DNA of 64,000 nucleotides from Orbaceae bacterium lpD04 (GCA_036251935.1 CP133967.1:1497488-1561487), one strand, 5' to 3'; numbered from the stretch's first letter, positions 54,380 to 64,000 are shown. Translations and numbers: made by a program. Notes: a model not told the origin generated them from the letters alone.

Positions 54380-55944
54380 GCGCCTTGATCCCTGGCGCAA
54401 TTGTTGTGGCATTTATCGCCACAATCATTTTTACCGCATTGGCGGCGTTATGGCAGTTTGCTTTTATTAATGGCGATGAAGCGTTTTATTTTGATAGCTA
54501 CCTTTGGCAAGTACTTTCATTTACCTTTGTACAAGCAGCGTTATCAACACTAATTTCTATCATCTTGGCGGTATTTTTTGCTAAAGCGATATATCAAAAT
54601 CATTTTATTGGTAAAATTTGGTTATTGCGCGTTTTATCTCTCACCTTTGTATTGCCATCATTAGTTGTTGTGACTGGGTTATTAGCGGTTTATGGTAATC
54701 ATGGCTGGATTGCTAAATTATCTCAATATCTCAATATTGATTATTCATTCTCGATTTATGGCTTAAATGGCATTTTAATTGCCCATGTATTTTTAAACTT
54801 TCCTTTTGCCAGTAAGTATTGTTACCAGTCACTATTATTAATACCAAATCAACAAAGGCAGTTAGCTGAGCAACTTGGATTAAATGCGCTATACACCTTT
54901 CGTTATTTAGAATTGCCGGTATTAGTTAAGCAGCTGTTACCACTGAGTGGGCTTATTTTTATGTTTTGTTTTTCGAGCTTTGCAACGGTGCTCGCGCTTA
55001 GTGGTGGACCAAAATATACCACAATAGAAGTTGCAATTTATCAAGCAGTACGCGATTTTGAGCTTAACCAAGCGGTCATTTTATCGTGTATTCAACTGCT
55101 ATTTTGCTGTGGGTTTTTACTACTATTAAAGCGGCTTGAGCCTAAGCAAGCCCCATTGCTGATTAATAACAGTAAAGCTTATATTGGTAATAGCGGCGCA
55201 TGGCAAAAGTGTTTAAGTTTTAGCATCATTAGCGCTGGAGCCTTATTTATTTTTATGCCGTTATTCGCTATTTTTTGTGAAGGGATCTATTATTTTTCTT
55301 ATTCATTTTTAACCCAATCATTAGTTAATGCAGCATCTACCTCAATAATTATCGCTATATGTTCAGCAATACTTGCTATGTTGCAAGCTATTTTAGTGTT
55401 ATGGACTAATAGCCGATTACAACTTATTGGTAAAAATAAATTAAGTGAGATATTAATGCTATTAGGATCACTTATTTTAGCCGTGCCAAGTATGGTACTA
55501 TCAGCCGGCTTCTTTATTCTATTTTATAGTTTGACTGATATTTATGGCGTGATATTTATATTAGTTATCATTAGCAATAGCTTATTAGCCTTACCGTTTA
55601 TTTTAAAACAGTTGGCATCGCCATTAGCTGATTTAACAAAACAATATCATTTTTTAAGCCAATCACTCAATATTAGTGGGTTACGTTACTTTTACCTTAT
55701 TGAGTTTAAAGCACTAAAAAAATTATTTATTTATAGCTTCACCTTAGCCTGTATTATGTCTATGGGTGACTTTGGTATTGTGGCATTATTTGGTGGGCAG
55801 CAGTTTATGACTTTACCTTATTACCTTTATGAACTAATTAGCCATTATCGTTATCAAGAAGCATCATTTAGCGCACTGTTATTATTGCTAATCAGCTTTT
55901 TATTTATGACACTATTTGAGTATTCCAATCATGATCGAACTTAA
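54355..55944 (+). CDS. thiP: Thiamine ABC transporter permease
   Basis: A 529-residue permease with two fused BPD-type halves, about twelve membrane segments. The N-terminus MATSRQSIGALIPG matches ThiP starts in enterobacteria, which supports ATG 54355 although it lies inside thiB. EAA-like loops are seen near EQLGLNALYTFRYLELP in half one and SQSLNISGLRYFYLIEF in half two. It partners ThiB and ThiQ and overlaps the thiQ start. Confidence 0.94.
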   Translation: MATSRQSIGALIPGAIVVAFIATIIFTALAALWQFAFINGDEAFYFDSYLWQVLSFTFVQAALSTLISIILAVFFAKAIYQNHFIGKIWLLRVLSLTFVLPSLVVVTGLLAVYGNHGWIAKLSQYLNIDYSFSIYGLNGILIAHVFLNFPFASKYCYQSLLLIPNQQRQLAEQLGLNALYTFRYLELPVLVKQLLPLSGLIFMFCFSSFATVLALSGGPKYTTIEVAIYQAVRDFELNQAVILSCIQLLFCCGFLLLLKRLEPKQAPLLINNSKAYIGNSGAWQKCLSFSIISAGALFIFMPLFAIFCEGIYYFSYSFLTQSLVNAASTSIIIAICSAILAMLQAILVLWTNSRLQLIGKNKLSEILMLLGSLILAVPSMVLSAGFFILFYSLTDIYGVIFILVIISNSLLALPFILKQLASPLADLTKQYHFLSQSLNISGLRYFYLIEFKALKKLFIYSFTLACIMSMGDFGIVALFGGQQFMTLPYYLYELISHYRYQEASFSALLLLLISFLFMTLFEYSNHDRT

Positions 55945-56620
55945 TGAGGTTGTTTATCTTTACGACAGCGAAAAAATGCTATTTAACTTCACCGCAGAGC
56001 AAGGCGAGTTTATCACAATACTTGGCCCTAGTGGCGCGGGTAAAAGTACATTACTCAGTTTAATTGCTGGCTTTGTTATACCTCGTTCTGGCAAAATTTT
56101 ATTAAATAATCAAGATGAAACCAATACAGCGCCAAGTAAAAGGCCTGTATCGATGTTATTTCAAGATAACAACTTATTTACTCATCTAACCGTTGAACAG
56201 AACCTGGCATTAGGATTATCGCCCTCATTAAAGCTCACGCCTTTACAGCAGCAGCAATTAATGCTTATCGCTAAGCGAATTGGCCTTGAAGCTTATTTAT
56301 CAACTTATCCTACGCAGCTATCTGGCGGACAAAAGCAGCGCGTTGCGATAGGGCGCTGTTTATTACAGCATCGCCCCATTTTACTGCTCGACGAGCCATT
56401 TTCTTCACTCGACCCAAAACTTAAAAAAGAGATGTTTGAGTTACTTTACCAAATTCAGCAAGAGTACCAATTGACTATTTTGATGGTTACTCATCAATTA
56501 GATGATATTGCAACAAGTAATAATCGCTGTTTAGTGATTGTAGAGGGCAAAATTGTATTTGATGGCAATTATCAGCAACTACAAAGTAATACAACGATCG
56601 CCGCTTTTTTAGGAATTTAG
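55931..56620 (+). CDS. thiQ: Thiamine ABC transporter ATP-binding protein
   Basis: A 229-residue ABC ATPase energising thiamine import. It shows Walker A GPSGAGKST, Q-loop LFQDNNLF, signature LSGGQKQR, Walker B ILLLDEPF and switch His in VTHQLDD. I chose ATG 55931 (MIELNEVVYL), overlapping the thiP end by 14 bases; an in-frame TTG at 55916 is less likely. It is the last gene of the operon. Confidence 0.94.
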   Translation: MIELNEVVYLYDSEKMLFNFTAEQGEFITILGPSGAGKSTLLSLIAGFVIPRSGKILLNNQDETNTAPSKRPVSMLFQDNNLFTHLTVEQNLALGLSPSLKLTPLQQQQLMLIAKRIGLEAYLSTYPTQLSGGQKQRVAIGRCLLQHRPILLLDEPFSSLDPKLKKEMFELLYQIQQEYQLTILMVTHQLDDIATSNNRCLVIVEGKIVFDGNYQQLQSNTTIAAFLGI

Positions 56621-56710
56621 GCCATAAAGGCCCGTTTCGTTAAAATATTGTTGTAATACCTAATTATAGTGTAATTTTTTAAAAACTAAATTGTGCTATC
56701 ACTTATTGTA

Positions 56711-56998
56711 TTATTTAATAAAGGGATCAAATCCTATTGCATATTTAGTCGGTGTAAACTCGGTGATCTCATATTTAGCAATTTGATGTAAATAAAATGG
56801 GTCGGCCCTCATAATATCAAGTGCTTGTTCTTTGCTGCTTGCTCGACATAGTATAATGCCACCAGTTCGTGGCTCTTGTGGGCCTGAGGCAACAAAATGC
56901 CCTAATGCATAATACTTATCAAGGTAATTTCGGTGTTCAGGTAAGTGTTTTTCAACTTCATCAAGTGACTGCTGATAACTTAATTTAAAAATAAACAT
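56711..56998 (-). CDS. YciI family protein
   Basis: A 95-residue YCII-related protein with a ferredoxin-like fold. It has the conserved His in EHRNYLDKYYALGHFVASG, with GPQEPRTGGIILCRASS and RADPFYLHQIAKYEI. The exact reaction is unknown for most members; some are dehydrochlorinase-like enzymes. AAGGA lies seven bases before the ATG. It converges on thiQ and is divergent from proC. Confidence 0.88.
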   Translation of the reverse strand: MFIFKLSYQQSLDEVEKHLPEHRNYLDKYYALGHFVASGPQEPRTGGIILCRASSKEQALDIMRADPFYLHQIAKYEITEFTPTKYAIGFDPFIK

Positions 56999-57160
56999 AA
57001 TATTTCCTTAAAAATTAACAAGGTAAATAACTATATAATTAAATAGCGAATATTCAATTAAAAAAATTAATTTTCAAGCCAAAAATATATTTTGCTATTT
57101 CAATTAAATCATTATATAACTTTGGCAGTTCAATTTATTTAATGATCAGAGGTGAGTACA

Positions 57161-57973
57161 GTGGAACAACGAATAGGATTTATTGGATTAGGCAATATGG
57201 GAAGTGCAATATTACAAGGTATTTTAGCAAGTGATACTATCTTACCATCAAAGCTGTATGTCTATGATATTAGCTCGGAAGCAACTGACTCACTCAAGCA
57301 GCAATTTGCTATTAATGTATCGGAAACAGCTAAAGATGTTGCCAGAGAAGCCGATATCGTTTTTATTGCGGTAAAACCCAATAATGTACATGAAGTCTTA
57401 GTTGAAATCCAAAAAGAACTTAAAAAATCAACTGTCGTTGTCTCTATTGCAGCAGGCATTACACTTAAAGCTATTGAAACGGTAATTGGTTACGAACAAA
57501 AAGTGATTCGAGTTATGCCAAATACCCCGGCATTAGTTAATTCTGCAATGTGCTCAATTACACCAAATACAGAAGTTTCAGCCGAAGAACTGCTGACTGT
57601 AAGAGCGCTTTTAAATTGTATTGGCCTTAGCGAAGTATTGCCTGAATACCAAGTACATGCCGCAACCGCTGTTGGCGGCAGTGCCCCGGCATTTGTATTT
57701 ATGTTTATTGAAGCCTTAGCCGATGGCGCCGTTAAAGGCGGTATGACGCGAAAACAAGCCTACAAATTTGCCGCTCAAACCGTGATGGGATCGGCTAAAT
57801 TGATATTGGAAACCGGTAAACATCCCGGCGAGCTAAAAGACATGGTTTGTTCACCGAGCGGCACAACAATTGATGGTGTTCAAGTTCTTGAAGAAAAATC
57901 CTTTAGAGCCGCAGTTATGGACGCGGTTGAAGCATCTATAAACCGCTCTAAAATCCTCAGCGGTGAAAAATAG
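57161..57973 (+). CDS. proC: Pyrroline-5-carboxylate reductase
   Basis: The last step of proline synthesis, NAD(P)H-dependent. The Rossmann motif GFIGLGNMGSAILQG is at the N-terminus; VIRVMPNTPALV and VGGSAPAFVFMFIEALADGAVKGG mark the active-site and dimer domains, and CSPSGTTIDGV closes the family pattern. I place the start at GTG 57161, eight bases after an AGAGG site. Another in-frame GTG at 57152 overlaps that site and is unlikely. The length is then 270 residues, normal for ProC. Confidence 0.94.
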   Translation: MEQRIGFIGLGNMGSAILQGILASDTILPSKLYVYDISSEATDSLKQQFAINVSETAKDVAREADIVFIAVKPNNVHEVLVEIQKELKKSTVVVSIAAGITLKAIETVIGYEQKVIRVMPNTPALVNSAMCSITPNTEVSAEELLTVRALLNCIGLSEVLPEYQVHAATAVGGSAPAFVFMFIEALADGAVKGGMTRKQAYKFAAQTVMGSAKLILETGKHPGELKDMVCSPSGTTIDGVQVLEEKSFRAAVMDAVEASINRSKILSGEK

Positions 57974-57983
57974 CGCTATTTAA

Positions 57984-58014
57984 TTAGCTAGTTTATCGTT
58001 ATTAAGCTAGCTAA
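57984..58014. terminator. Inverted repeat after proC
   Basis: TTAGCTAG (57984-57991) and CTAGCTAA (58007-58014) form a perfect 8-bp stem 10 bases after the proC stop. No U run follows (TCCCCC), so terminator function is uncertain. The remaining bases to 58216 are AT-rich and should contain the cdiB promoter. Confidence 0.4.
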
Positions 58015-58216
58015 TCCCCCATTTTAATTTAGTAATGCTTTATTTGATTATTACTTAATTAACAGAATTAACTTACTAATTTTATTAATTATTTTTAAAT
58101 TGTTGTAATTTTAATCAAATGAGCGTTAATTAATGACAAAATATTCATTTTTTATGGACAATTTGTGCTCATTATTTTAGCATGGCGCACTTTTTGTAAA
58201 CTTGTGTTAAATTTTT

Positions 58217-59917
58217 GTGAAAAATATAATAATAAAACCACTATTTTGGCTATGTTGTCTTACTACCTTATCATTTGATAGTATCAGTGCCCCGTTACCA
58301 ACGCTAGCTGAAAAAGCGATCAGTGATCAGCAATTAATTTATCAGCAAGAGCGGCAAAAGGCATTGCAAGGCAGTTTAGCATCGCCGCAGCCCGATATTC
58401 GATTATTAAAGGCGAGGGTCAAAACCAATACAATTAATTTCCCGGCGGAAACACCCTGCTTTGTCATTAACCACGTTGAACTGCGTGAGCGTGATAGTTT
58501 GCCGTTTATTATGCCGCTATACCCGTTATCAAACCAAGCAATAGGGCGATGCCTTGGCGGTGAAGGGATTGGTTTATTAATGAGCGAACTGCAAAACCGC
58601 ATTATTAGCTATGGCTATATCACAACTCGCGTGGTTGCTCCCGAGCAAGACTTAACGAGCGGCACGTTAGTGTTATTACTGGTTAAAGGAACGGTAAGGG
58701 ATGTCTATTATGCTGACGGCAGTGATAAACACAATAGTTTACAAAGCACCTTACCGGTAAACAAAGGGCAACTGCTTAATTTACGTGATATTGAGCAAGG
58801 GCTTGAAAATTTACAGCGTATCCCAACCGTTAAAGCCGATATGCAGCTAGTCCCCGGTGAAAACCCGGGCGAGAGTGATATTGTCATTAACCGCACGCAG
58901 TCAAAATACTGGCGTATTGGCGCATCACTTGATGATTCAGGCACCAAAGATACGGGGCGCTATCAAGGTGGGCTTACACTCTATTTAGACAATCCACTTG
59001 GCATGAGCGATGCGTTTTATGTTTCTGGCGGTCACGACTTGGATGGCAACAGCAAATATGGCTCTAAAAACTACCTATTTTCATACTCAGTGCCGATGGG
59101 CTATTGGGCACTAAGTTCATCACTAAGCAGCAATACCTATAATCAAACCGTTGCTGGCACGCCAGATTATCAATATAGCGGGCGAAGTCGTAATATCAAT
59201 GTGCAGCTAAGCCGGGTTATTCACCGTAATGAATCGCAAAAAACTACTTTAAGTTATGGGCTTAACTTTAAAGAGTCACACAACTACATTAATGATACCG
59301 AAGTTGAGGTACAGGGCCGTAAAACCACCAGTTGGATTTTAGGCATTAATCACCGTCACTACTTTGGTAATATTACCCTTGATGCAGGCGCTAGTTATAA
59401 AAAAGGGGTACGTTGGTTTGGTGCGCATCAGGCGCCAGAAGAGGGCACCGGTTATGGCACCGCGTTATCCGATATTTTTAATGTCAATGTCTCTTTAAAT
59501 GTGCCTTTTACCCTTGCTGAGCAAAGCTTTCGTTATAACTTCGATTATCAAGGTCAATTTACCCGTGGTGGCGATTTAACGCCGCCAGAGCGTTTTTCAA
59601 TTGGGAGCCGCTGGACGGTAAGAGGCTTTGATGGTGAACTGAGTTTAAGTGCTGATAGTGGTTGGTATATTCGTAATGAACTGGCTTTAGCAACGCCATT
59701 CAATAATGAACTCTATTTAGGCCTTGATTACGGCGAAGTCTCTGGCGCTAATTCAGGCTACTTATTAGGTAAAAAACTTGCCGGTAGTGCACTTGGTTTA
59801 CGCGGCAGCCTTTATGGCGTTTCGTATGATGCGTTTATGGGCACGCCACTGTATAAACCCCATGGTTTTAAAACCGATGATGTGACGCTGGGTTTTAATA
59901 TTAACTGGAGTTATTAA
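58217..59917 (+). CDS. cdiB: Two-partner secretion outer-membrane transporter (CdiB/ShlB family)
   Basis: A 566-residue outer-membrane beta-barrel that exports the adjacent giant exoprotein. It starts at GTG 58217 with a signal peptide (KNIIIKPLFWLCCLTTLSFDSISA). An N-terminal plug helix region rich in Gln/Glu (~35-50) is followed by POTRA1 (CFVINHVELRER) and POTRA2 (GTLVLLLVKGTVRDVYY). The 16-strand barrel has the conserved RWTVRGFDGE loop-6 motif and ends with Tyr after NINWS. It lies 80 bases upstream of cdiA, the standard CDI order. Confidence 0.92.
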   Translation: MKNIIIKPLFWLCCLTTLSFDSISAPLPTLAEKAISDQQLIYQQERQKALQGSLASPQPDIRLLKARVKTNTINFPAETPCFVINHVELRERDSLPFIMPLYPLSNQAIGRCLGGEGIGLLMSELQNRIISYGYITTRVVAPEQDLTSGTLVLLLVKGTVRDVYYADGSDKHNSLQSTLPVNKGQLLNLRDIEQGLENLQRIPTVKADMQLVPGENPGESDIVINRTQSKYWRIGASLDDSGTKDTGRYQGGLTLYLDNPLGMSDAFYVSGGHDLDGNSKYGSKNYLFSYSVPMGYWALSSSLSSNTYNQTVAGTPDYQYSGRSRNINVQLSRVIHRNESQKTTLSYGLNFKESHNYINDTEVEVQGRKTTSWILGINHRHYFGNITLDAGASYKKGVRWFGAHQAPEEGTGYGTALSDIFNVNVSLNVPFTLAEQSFRYNFDYQGQFTRGGDLTPPERFSIGSRWTVRGFDGELSLSADSGWYIRNELALATPFNNELYLGLDYGEVSGANSGYLLGKKLAGSALGLRGSLYGVSYDAFMGTPLYKPHGFKTDDVTLGFNINWSY

Positions 59918-59947
59918 GTGCATCACACCTTGAAAAATAACGATAAA

Positions 59948-59974
59948 AACAACAATAACAATAACAATAACAAC
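59948..59974 (+). repeat. Short AAC/AAT tandem repeat between cdiB and cdiA
   Basis: Three exact AACAAT units (59951-59968) flanked by AAC triplets occupy the 80-base spacer between cdiB stop and cdiA start. Repeat number would change the spacing to the cdiA ribosome site. The tract also lies in a 27-codon Asn-rich frame (GTG 59918 to TGA 59999-60001) overlapping the cdiA ATG. Function is unknown. Confidence 0.5.
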
Positions 59975-59997
59975 AAGAATAAAAAACGGAATGGACT

Positions 59998-62900
59998 ATG
60001 AACAAGCATTTTTACCGAATTATTTTTAATCAAGCCCGCGGCATGTTAATGGTGGTTGGTGAGATAGTTAAACGCCATCAAGGTGAAGGGCGAAGCAGCC
60101 AACAAGCGACAGAAACTAAAATCAATGATAACACCATCACGGCGGCTTTAAAGCCAATTTGTTTTTTAACTTACGTTGCACTGGGTTTTGTTAGCGTTAA
60201 TGCCGCAAGCTACGCAAGTACCATCATTGTTGATAACAATGCTGATAAGTCACAGCGGCCAACGGTTAATCAAACTGCCAACGGCGCGACGCAAATTAAT
60301 GTTCAAGAAGCGAGTAAAGCCGGCGTTTCACATAATAAATTTAGTCAGTTTGATGTGTCACAAAAAGGCGTGATTTTAAATAATAGCGCCCAGCTGTCAA
60401 ATACCGAGCTAGCGGGTTACATTAAAGGCAATGATAATTTAATTCGCTCGGGCAGTGCCAAAGTGATTTTAAATGAAATCAATGCTAAAAATGCCAGCCA
60501 ACTTAACGGTTATATCGAAGTGGCAGGTCAAAAAGCGCAGGTTATTATCGCTAATGCCGCGGGTATTACCTGTAATGGTTGCGGCTTTATCAACGCCGAT
60601 AGGGCGACATTAACCACCGGTAAACCCGTATTTGAAAACGGCCAGCTAAAGGGTTACTTGGTTGAGCAAGGCAATATTACCATTAACGGCAAAGGCATGG
60701 ACAGTTCACGGCAAAACTATACCGATTTAATTGCCCGCACGGTTAATATTAATAGCAGCTTATGGGCCAATGATGTAACGGTTATCGCAGGTAAAAACAA
60801 AGTAAGCCATGATTTACAAACTATTGAGGCGCTTGATAGCCTTGATGATAAACCGCAAGTTGCAATTGACGTTGCCGCGCTAGGCGGCATGTACGCGGGC
60901 GGCATTAAACTGATTGGCACTGAGGGCGGCGTTGGTGTTTATAATGCCGGCAGCTTAGGGGCAAGTGCTGGCAACTTAACGATTAGTACTGACGGTAAAA
61001 TTGTTAATACGGGCGCTATGCAGGCTAAGCAAGATATTACGCTTAATAGCTCACAAAATATTGATAATCAAAAACAGATATACAGTAAACAAACTATTCA
61101 TCTTGATAGTCGGCAAGCGATTAATAATAACGGTACACTGATTGCACAAAATGATATTGCATTAACGGCTAAAACGATTAATAGTAGCAAGCAAAGTACT
61201 GTTGCAGCAGGGATCGATGAAAATGGTAAATTGACTACAATAGGTGGTATAACGGCAAAAGCCAAAGATATGACCTTATCTGGACAGAATTTAGCCACAA
61301 AATCAGTCAACTTAACCGCAGATGATACCGTTAATTTAGATAAAAGTACGCTAGTTGGTGGCAATATTGCGATCAATGGTGCACACGTTTCAGCCCAAGC
61401 AACAACGATTAACAGCAGTGATGCATTAAGTCTTCATGCGACAGATATCGCTAATACGGAAAACTCATCGATATCGAGCCAAGGAAAAGTTCAAATTGAT
61501 GCGGGCCGCATTCAAAATGCGGGTAGTACTTGGATCGCAGAGCAAGGAATAGAACTTACTGCGAGTCAATTATTAGACAATAAACATAGCCAATTAGTAT
61601 CAGGCGGTAACATGACTATTAGTGTTGATTATTTATTTAATAATGCCAATAGTGAGCTACAAGCCAAAGATGATATTGTTATTAACTCAGCAGAATTTAA
61701 TAATCTTTCTAGTAAGCTTAATTCCTTAGCTTCGTTAAATATTAACTCTATAAATATATTGGCAGACAACGCAAGCTTTAATTCGTCTAAAATGATAACG
61801 ATTAAAGCTAAACAAATTAATAATAAAAACGCTATATTTAGTACTAAAGATTCAATCAATATATCATCAAATGATTTGAATACAGATGATAGTAGCTATT
61901 TTGCAGAACGCGAAATTAATTTTTTATCAAGTGGAAAAATTTCACTTAATGGTTCAGAAATTAAAGGAAAAGATAATATTTCAATAGTTAGTGATCAGAT
62001 TGATCTTAATAATGCATCATTGATTGGTGAAAAAAAATTATCAATTAGCGCTAACTTAATTAATGCTAATAATATATCGGCTAAAACTAATCAATCCATA
62101 TCTATAAAAGCAAATTCTTATTTTGGAAATTATTCAAATATTACTACTAATCAGGACTTAACCTTTACAGTTGGACAACTAAGCACTCAATATAATAATA
62201 TTATCTCATCTAACTTTGATGTAATGGCGAGTAAGTGGTTTAATCAATTTTCGAATATAAAAACAACAAATAATCTAAATGCTACTGTTGATGATAATAT
62301 TACTAATCAAAACTCTTTCTATTTAGCTGGAAATATCAATTTCACTACAGATGCATTTACCGGTATGCATGATATTCAAAGTGCAAACAACTTATCAATT
62401 AATACTAATCAAACTTATATTAATGATTCAAAAATTTTGGCTAATGGTAATATCACTATTAAGTCAGTTCAAGATATCATTAATGATGGCCAGATAATTT
62501 CTGGAAGTAAAGTCGTTTTGAAAAGTAACCAACTGACGAACAATCTCAATTCGGAAATAAGTTCTGATATGGTTTATCTTGATAATAATATTCTAAATAA
62601 TAGTGGCATTCTCAACGGCGTTTCTCTTTATTTATTATCAAGCAAGCAATTAAATAATATTAGTTCTGCGAAAATCTATGGAACAAATATTTTTATAAAA
62701 AGTGATGAATTAAATAATTTAGCAATTAATGGTATAGCACCAATTATTGCAGCAAGAGAATCATTAAATATTGGAGTTCAAACGTTAAAAAATGAAGGTC
62801 ATGCAAAACTTTTGAGCGTTGGTATTTTACGTATTGGTGGAGACATTGATGAAAATGGTATTGTGACAAAGCAAGCTAATAATATAATTAATAGTTCGGC

Positions 62901-64000
62901 AACGATTGAATCACACGGTGATATGTTCATTAATGCTAATAATATTGAAAATTTAAATAATAAGGTAACAACAGAAGAAAAGTTAAGTACGGATATACCT
63001 GAGCGAGTAATTTATTTTCAACCAAAAGATTTACCTGATTCAAAATTTTCAGTAGATGAATTAACATTCCAAGTCAACCGCAATGGATCATTTATTTTTC
63101 TTTCGTGGGATGAACTTAGCGATTCAGAGAAAAATAATAGTGAAATCCGAAGAATAAAAATAAGAAGCACTGGGGAAGATTTTAGATGGTTTTATCATTA
63201 TGATTATACTATCGAAAAATACATTACATCTCTTTTAGAATCTGATTCATCAATGATTACTTCGGCTGCTAATATATCAATCAATAGTAAAGTATTAACA
63301 AATGAAAATAGTAAAATTGTTGCTGGCAATAATCTTGTCATGGAAATCGAAACCTTAAAGAATAAGGCTTTACCAAGTACTGAAAGATCAGCTTACAAAG
63401 GGAAAGTGTTTTTCCATAAGCATAATACAAATGGCTCTTTTTCAAAGTCTGAGTCGGCCTATATTAGAGCTGATCAAATCGTTCATAATGATATTAGTAA
63501 TTTAAATATTATAGATCAGCAAATTGTAAACTCCGATGAATTTCAGCCCGAAAATAAGGCTACCACTGATGTGATTGTTGATAGCAATGGAAGTTCAAAT
63601 ATTAATGCGGGCCAACATGATTTATCACAAATAGTGATTAGCACTCTAGAGCCTAATACTAAAATACCCGATAGTAGTTTATATAATATAAATAAGAATA
63701 GCGAAAGTAATTACTTAGTTGAAACAGATCCTCGTTTTACAAATAAACAAAATTGGCTAAATTCTGATTACATGATTAGGCAATTAAAGTTAGAACCTAA
63801 TAACATTCAAAAGCGATTAGGTGATGGTTACTATGAACAGCAGCTTATTCAAGAACAAATCATTTCATTAACTGGTAATCGTTATTTAGGTGATTATTCA
63901 AATGATTTAGAACAATATAAAGGGCTAATGAATGATGGCGTTGTTTTTGCCGAAAAATATGGTTTATCTATTGGAGTTGCATTAACTGCAGAGCAAATGC
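59998..64000 (+). CDS. cdiA: CdiA-type contact-dependent inhibition exoprotein, C-terminus beyond window
   Basis: The first ~1334 codons of a filamentous haemagglutinin/CdiA stick protein, open to the window edge. An extended signal peptide (ESPR: MNKHFYRIIFNQARGMLMVV) precedes a secretion (TPS) domain from ~70 (STIIVDNNAD, FSQFDVSQKGVILNN, LNEINAKNASQLNGYIEVAG). It carries ANAAGITCNGCGFI (~186), a variant of the common NPxGI motif. FHA-1 beta-helix repeats run to ~980 and are Asn/Ser/Ile-rich. A non-repetitive segment follows (~990-1085). FTNKQNWLNSDYM (~1247), then RLGDGYYEQQL and GVALTAEQM at the edge are specific CdiA landmarks. Toxin domain and immunity gene are not in view. GGA precedes the ATG by a few bases. 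Confidence 0.93.
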   Translation, partial: MNKHFYRIIFNQARGMLMVVGEIVKRHQGEGRSSQQATETKINDNTITAALKPICFLTYVALGFVSVNAASYASTIIVDNNADKSQRPTVNQTANGATQINVQEASKAGVSHNKFSQFDVSQKGVILNNSAQLSNTELAGYIKGNDNLIRSGSAKVILNEINAKNASQLNGYIEVAGQKAQVIIANAAGITCNGCGFINADRATLTTGKPVFENGQLKGYLVEQGNITINGKGMDSSRQNYTDLIARTVNINSSLWANDVTVIAGKNKVSHDLQTIEALDSLDDKPQVAIDVAALGGMYAGGIKLIGTEGGVGVYNAGSLGASAGNLTISTDGKIVNTGAMQAKQDITLNSSQNIDNQKQIYSKQTIHLDSRQAINNNGTLIAQNDIALTAKTINSSKQSTVAAGIDENGKLTTIGGITAKAKDMTLSGQNLATKSVNLTADDTVNLDKSTLVGGNIAINGAHVSAQATTINSSDALSLHATDIANTENSSISSQGKVQIDAGRIQNAGSTWIAEQGIELTASQLLDNKHSQLVSGGNMTISVDYLFNNANSELQAKDDIVINSAEFNNLSSKLNSLASLNINSINILADNASFNSSKMITIKAKQINNKNAIFSTKDSINISSNDLNTDDSSYFAEREINFLSSGKISLNGSEIKGKDNISIVSDQIDLNNASLIGEKKLSISANLINANNISAKTNQSISIKANSYFGNYSNITTNQDLTFTVGQLSTQYNNIISSNFDVMASKWFNQFSNIKTTNNLNATVDDNITNQNSFYLAGNINFTTDAFTGMHDIQSANNLSINTNQTYINDSKILANGNITIKSVQDIINDGQIISGSKVVLKSNQLTNNLNSEISSDMVYLDNNILNNSGILNGVSLYLLSSKQLNNISSAKIYGTNIFIKSDELNNLAINGIAPIIAARESLNIGVQTLKNEGHAKLLSVGILRIGGDIDENGIVTKQANNIINSSATIESHGDMFINANNIENLNNKVTTEEKLSTDIPERVIYFQPKDLPDSKFSVDELTFQVNRNGSFIFLSWDELSDSEKNNSEIRRIKIRSTGEDFRWFYHYDYTIEKYITSLLESDSSMITSAANISINSKVLTNENSKIVAGNNLVMEIETLKNKALPSTERSAYKGKVFFHKHNTNGSFSKSESAYIRADQIVHNDISNLNIIDQQIVNSDEFQPENKATTDVIVDSNGSSNINAGQHDLSQIVISTLEPNTKIPDSSLYNINKNSESNYLVETDPRFTNKQNWLNSDYMIRQLKLEPNNIQKRLGDGYYEQQLIQEQIISLTGNRYLGDYSNDLEQYKGLMNDGVVFAEKYGLSIGVALTAEQM

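Noticed and set aside
59948-59974. Possible CRISPR-like repeats
   Set aside because: Units are 6 bases, directly contiguous and without spacers. No cas genes or other direct-repeat arrays are seen in the window.
60717-61859. Minus-strand hydrophobic frames opposite cdiA
   Set aside because: Asn/Ile/Thr-rich repeat coding yields hydrophobic antisense frames by codon bias; none has a start site or family match.

Overview
The window comes from a low-GC gammaproteobacterium. Housekeeping genes (argS, apt, proC, nfi, trmN6, glpG, thiBPQ) look enterobacterial or Pasteurellaceae-like in type but are strongly AT-biased. That bias, together with a membrane PQQ glucose dehydrogenase, a CdiB/CdiA locus and an HP1-like prophage, would fit Orbaceae (Gilliamella, Frischella, Orbus). 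The family is an inference; no rRNA is present to settle it.

Positions 1-20500 hold the late half of a P2/HP1-type myovirus prophage. Portal and terminase genes read leftward. The rest reads rightward in tightly overlapped order: scaffold/protease, capsid, small terminase, head and tail completion, sheath, tube, holin, endolysin, Rz/Rz1, a tail chaperone with an apparent -1 frameshift extension, tape measure, baseplate, tail fibre with assembly protein, and a fused hub-spike protein. Integrase, repressor and replication genes would lie left of the window. The right end carries a terminator, a small unrecognised gene (19998-20336) and then tRNA-Lys(CUU), whose 3' end faces the phage and is the likely attachment site.

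Positions 20577-22766 are chromosomal: a cold-shock protein, a secreted SNase-type nuclease and the rhomboid protease GlpG. Next comes the most striking element, a single 6007-residue nonribosomal peptide synthetase (23330-41353) with architecture C-A-T-E / C-A-T / C-A-T / C-A-T / C-A-T-TE, followed 71 bases later by its own Sfp-type phosphopantetheinyl transferase. Binding-pocket residues suggest an N-acylated pentapeptide of roughly D-aromatic, aliphatic, aliphatic, unassigned, Ser. No exporter, MbtH or regulator flanks it.

Positions 42087-57973 are ordinary chromosome: YigZ, endonuclease V, TrmN6, a dimethylargininase-like amidinohydrolase, glucose dehydrogenase, Apt, BrnQ, a PheC-like periplasmic dehydratase, an SMR efflux protein, ArgS, a TPP riboswitch with thiBPQ, a YciI-like protein and ProC. 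The window ends in a two-partner secretion/contact-dependent inhibition locus: CdiB (58217-59917) and the first ~1334 codons of CdiA (from 59998). The toxin tip and immunity gene lie beyond the right edge.
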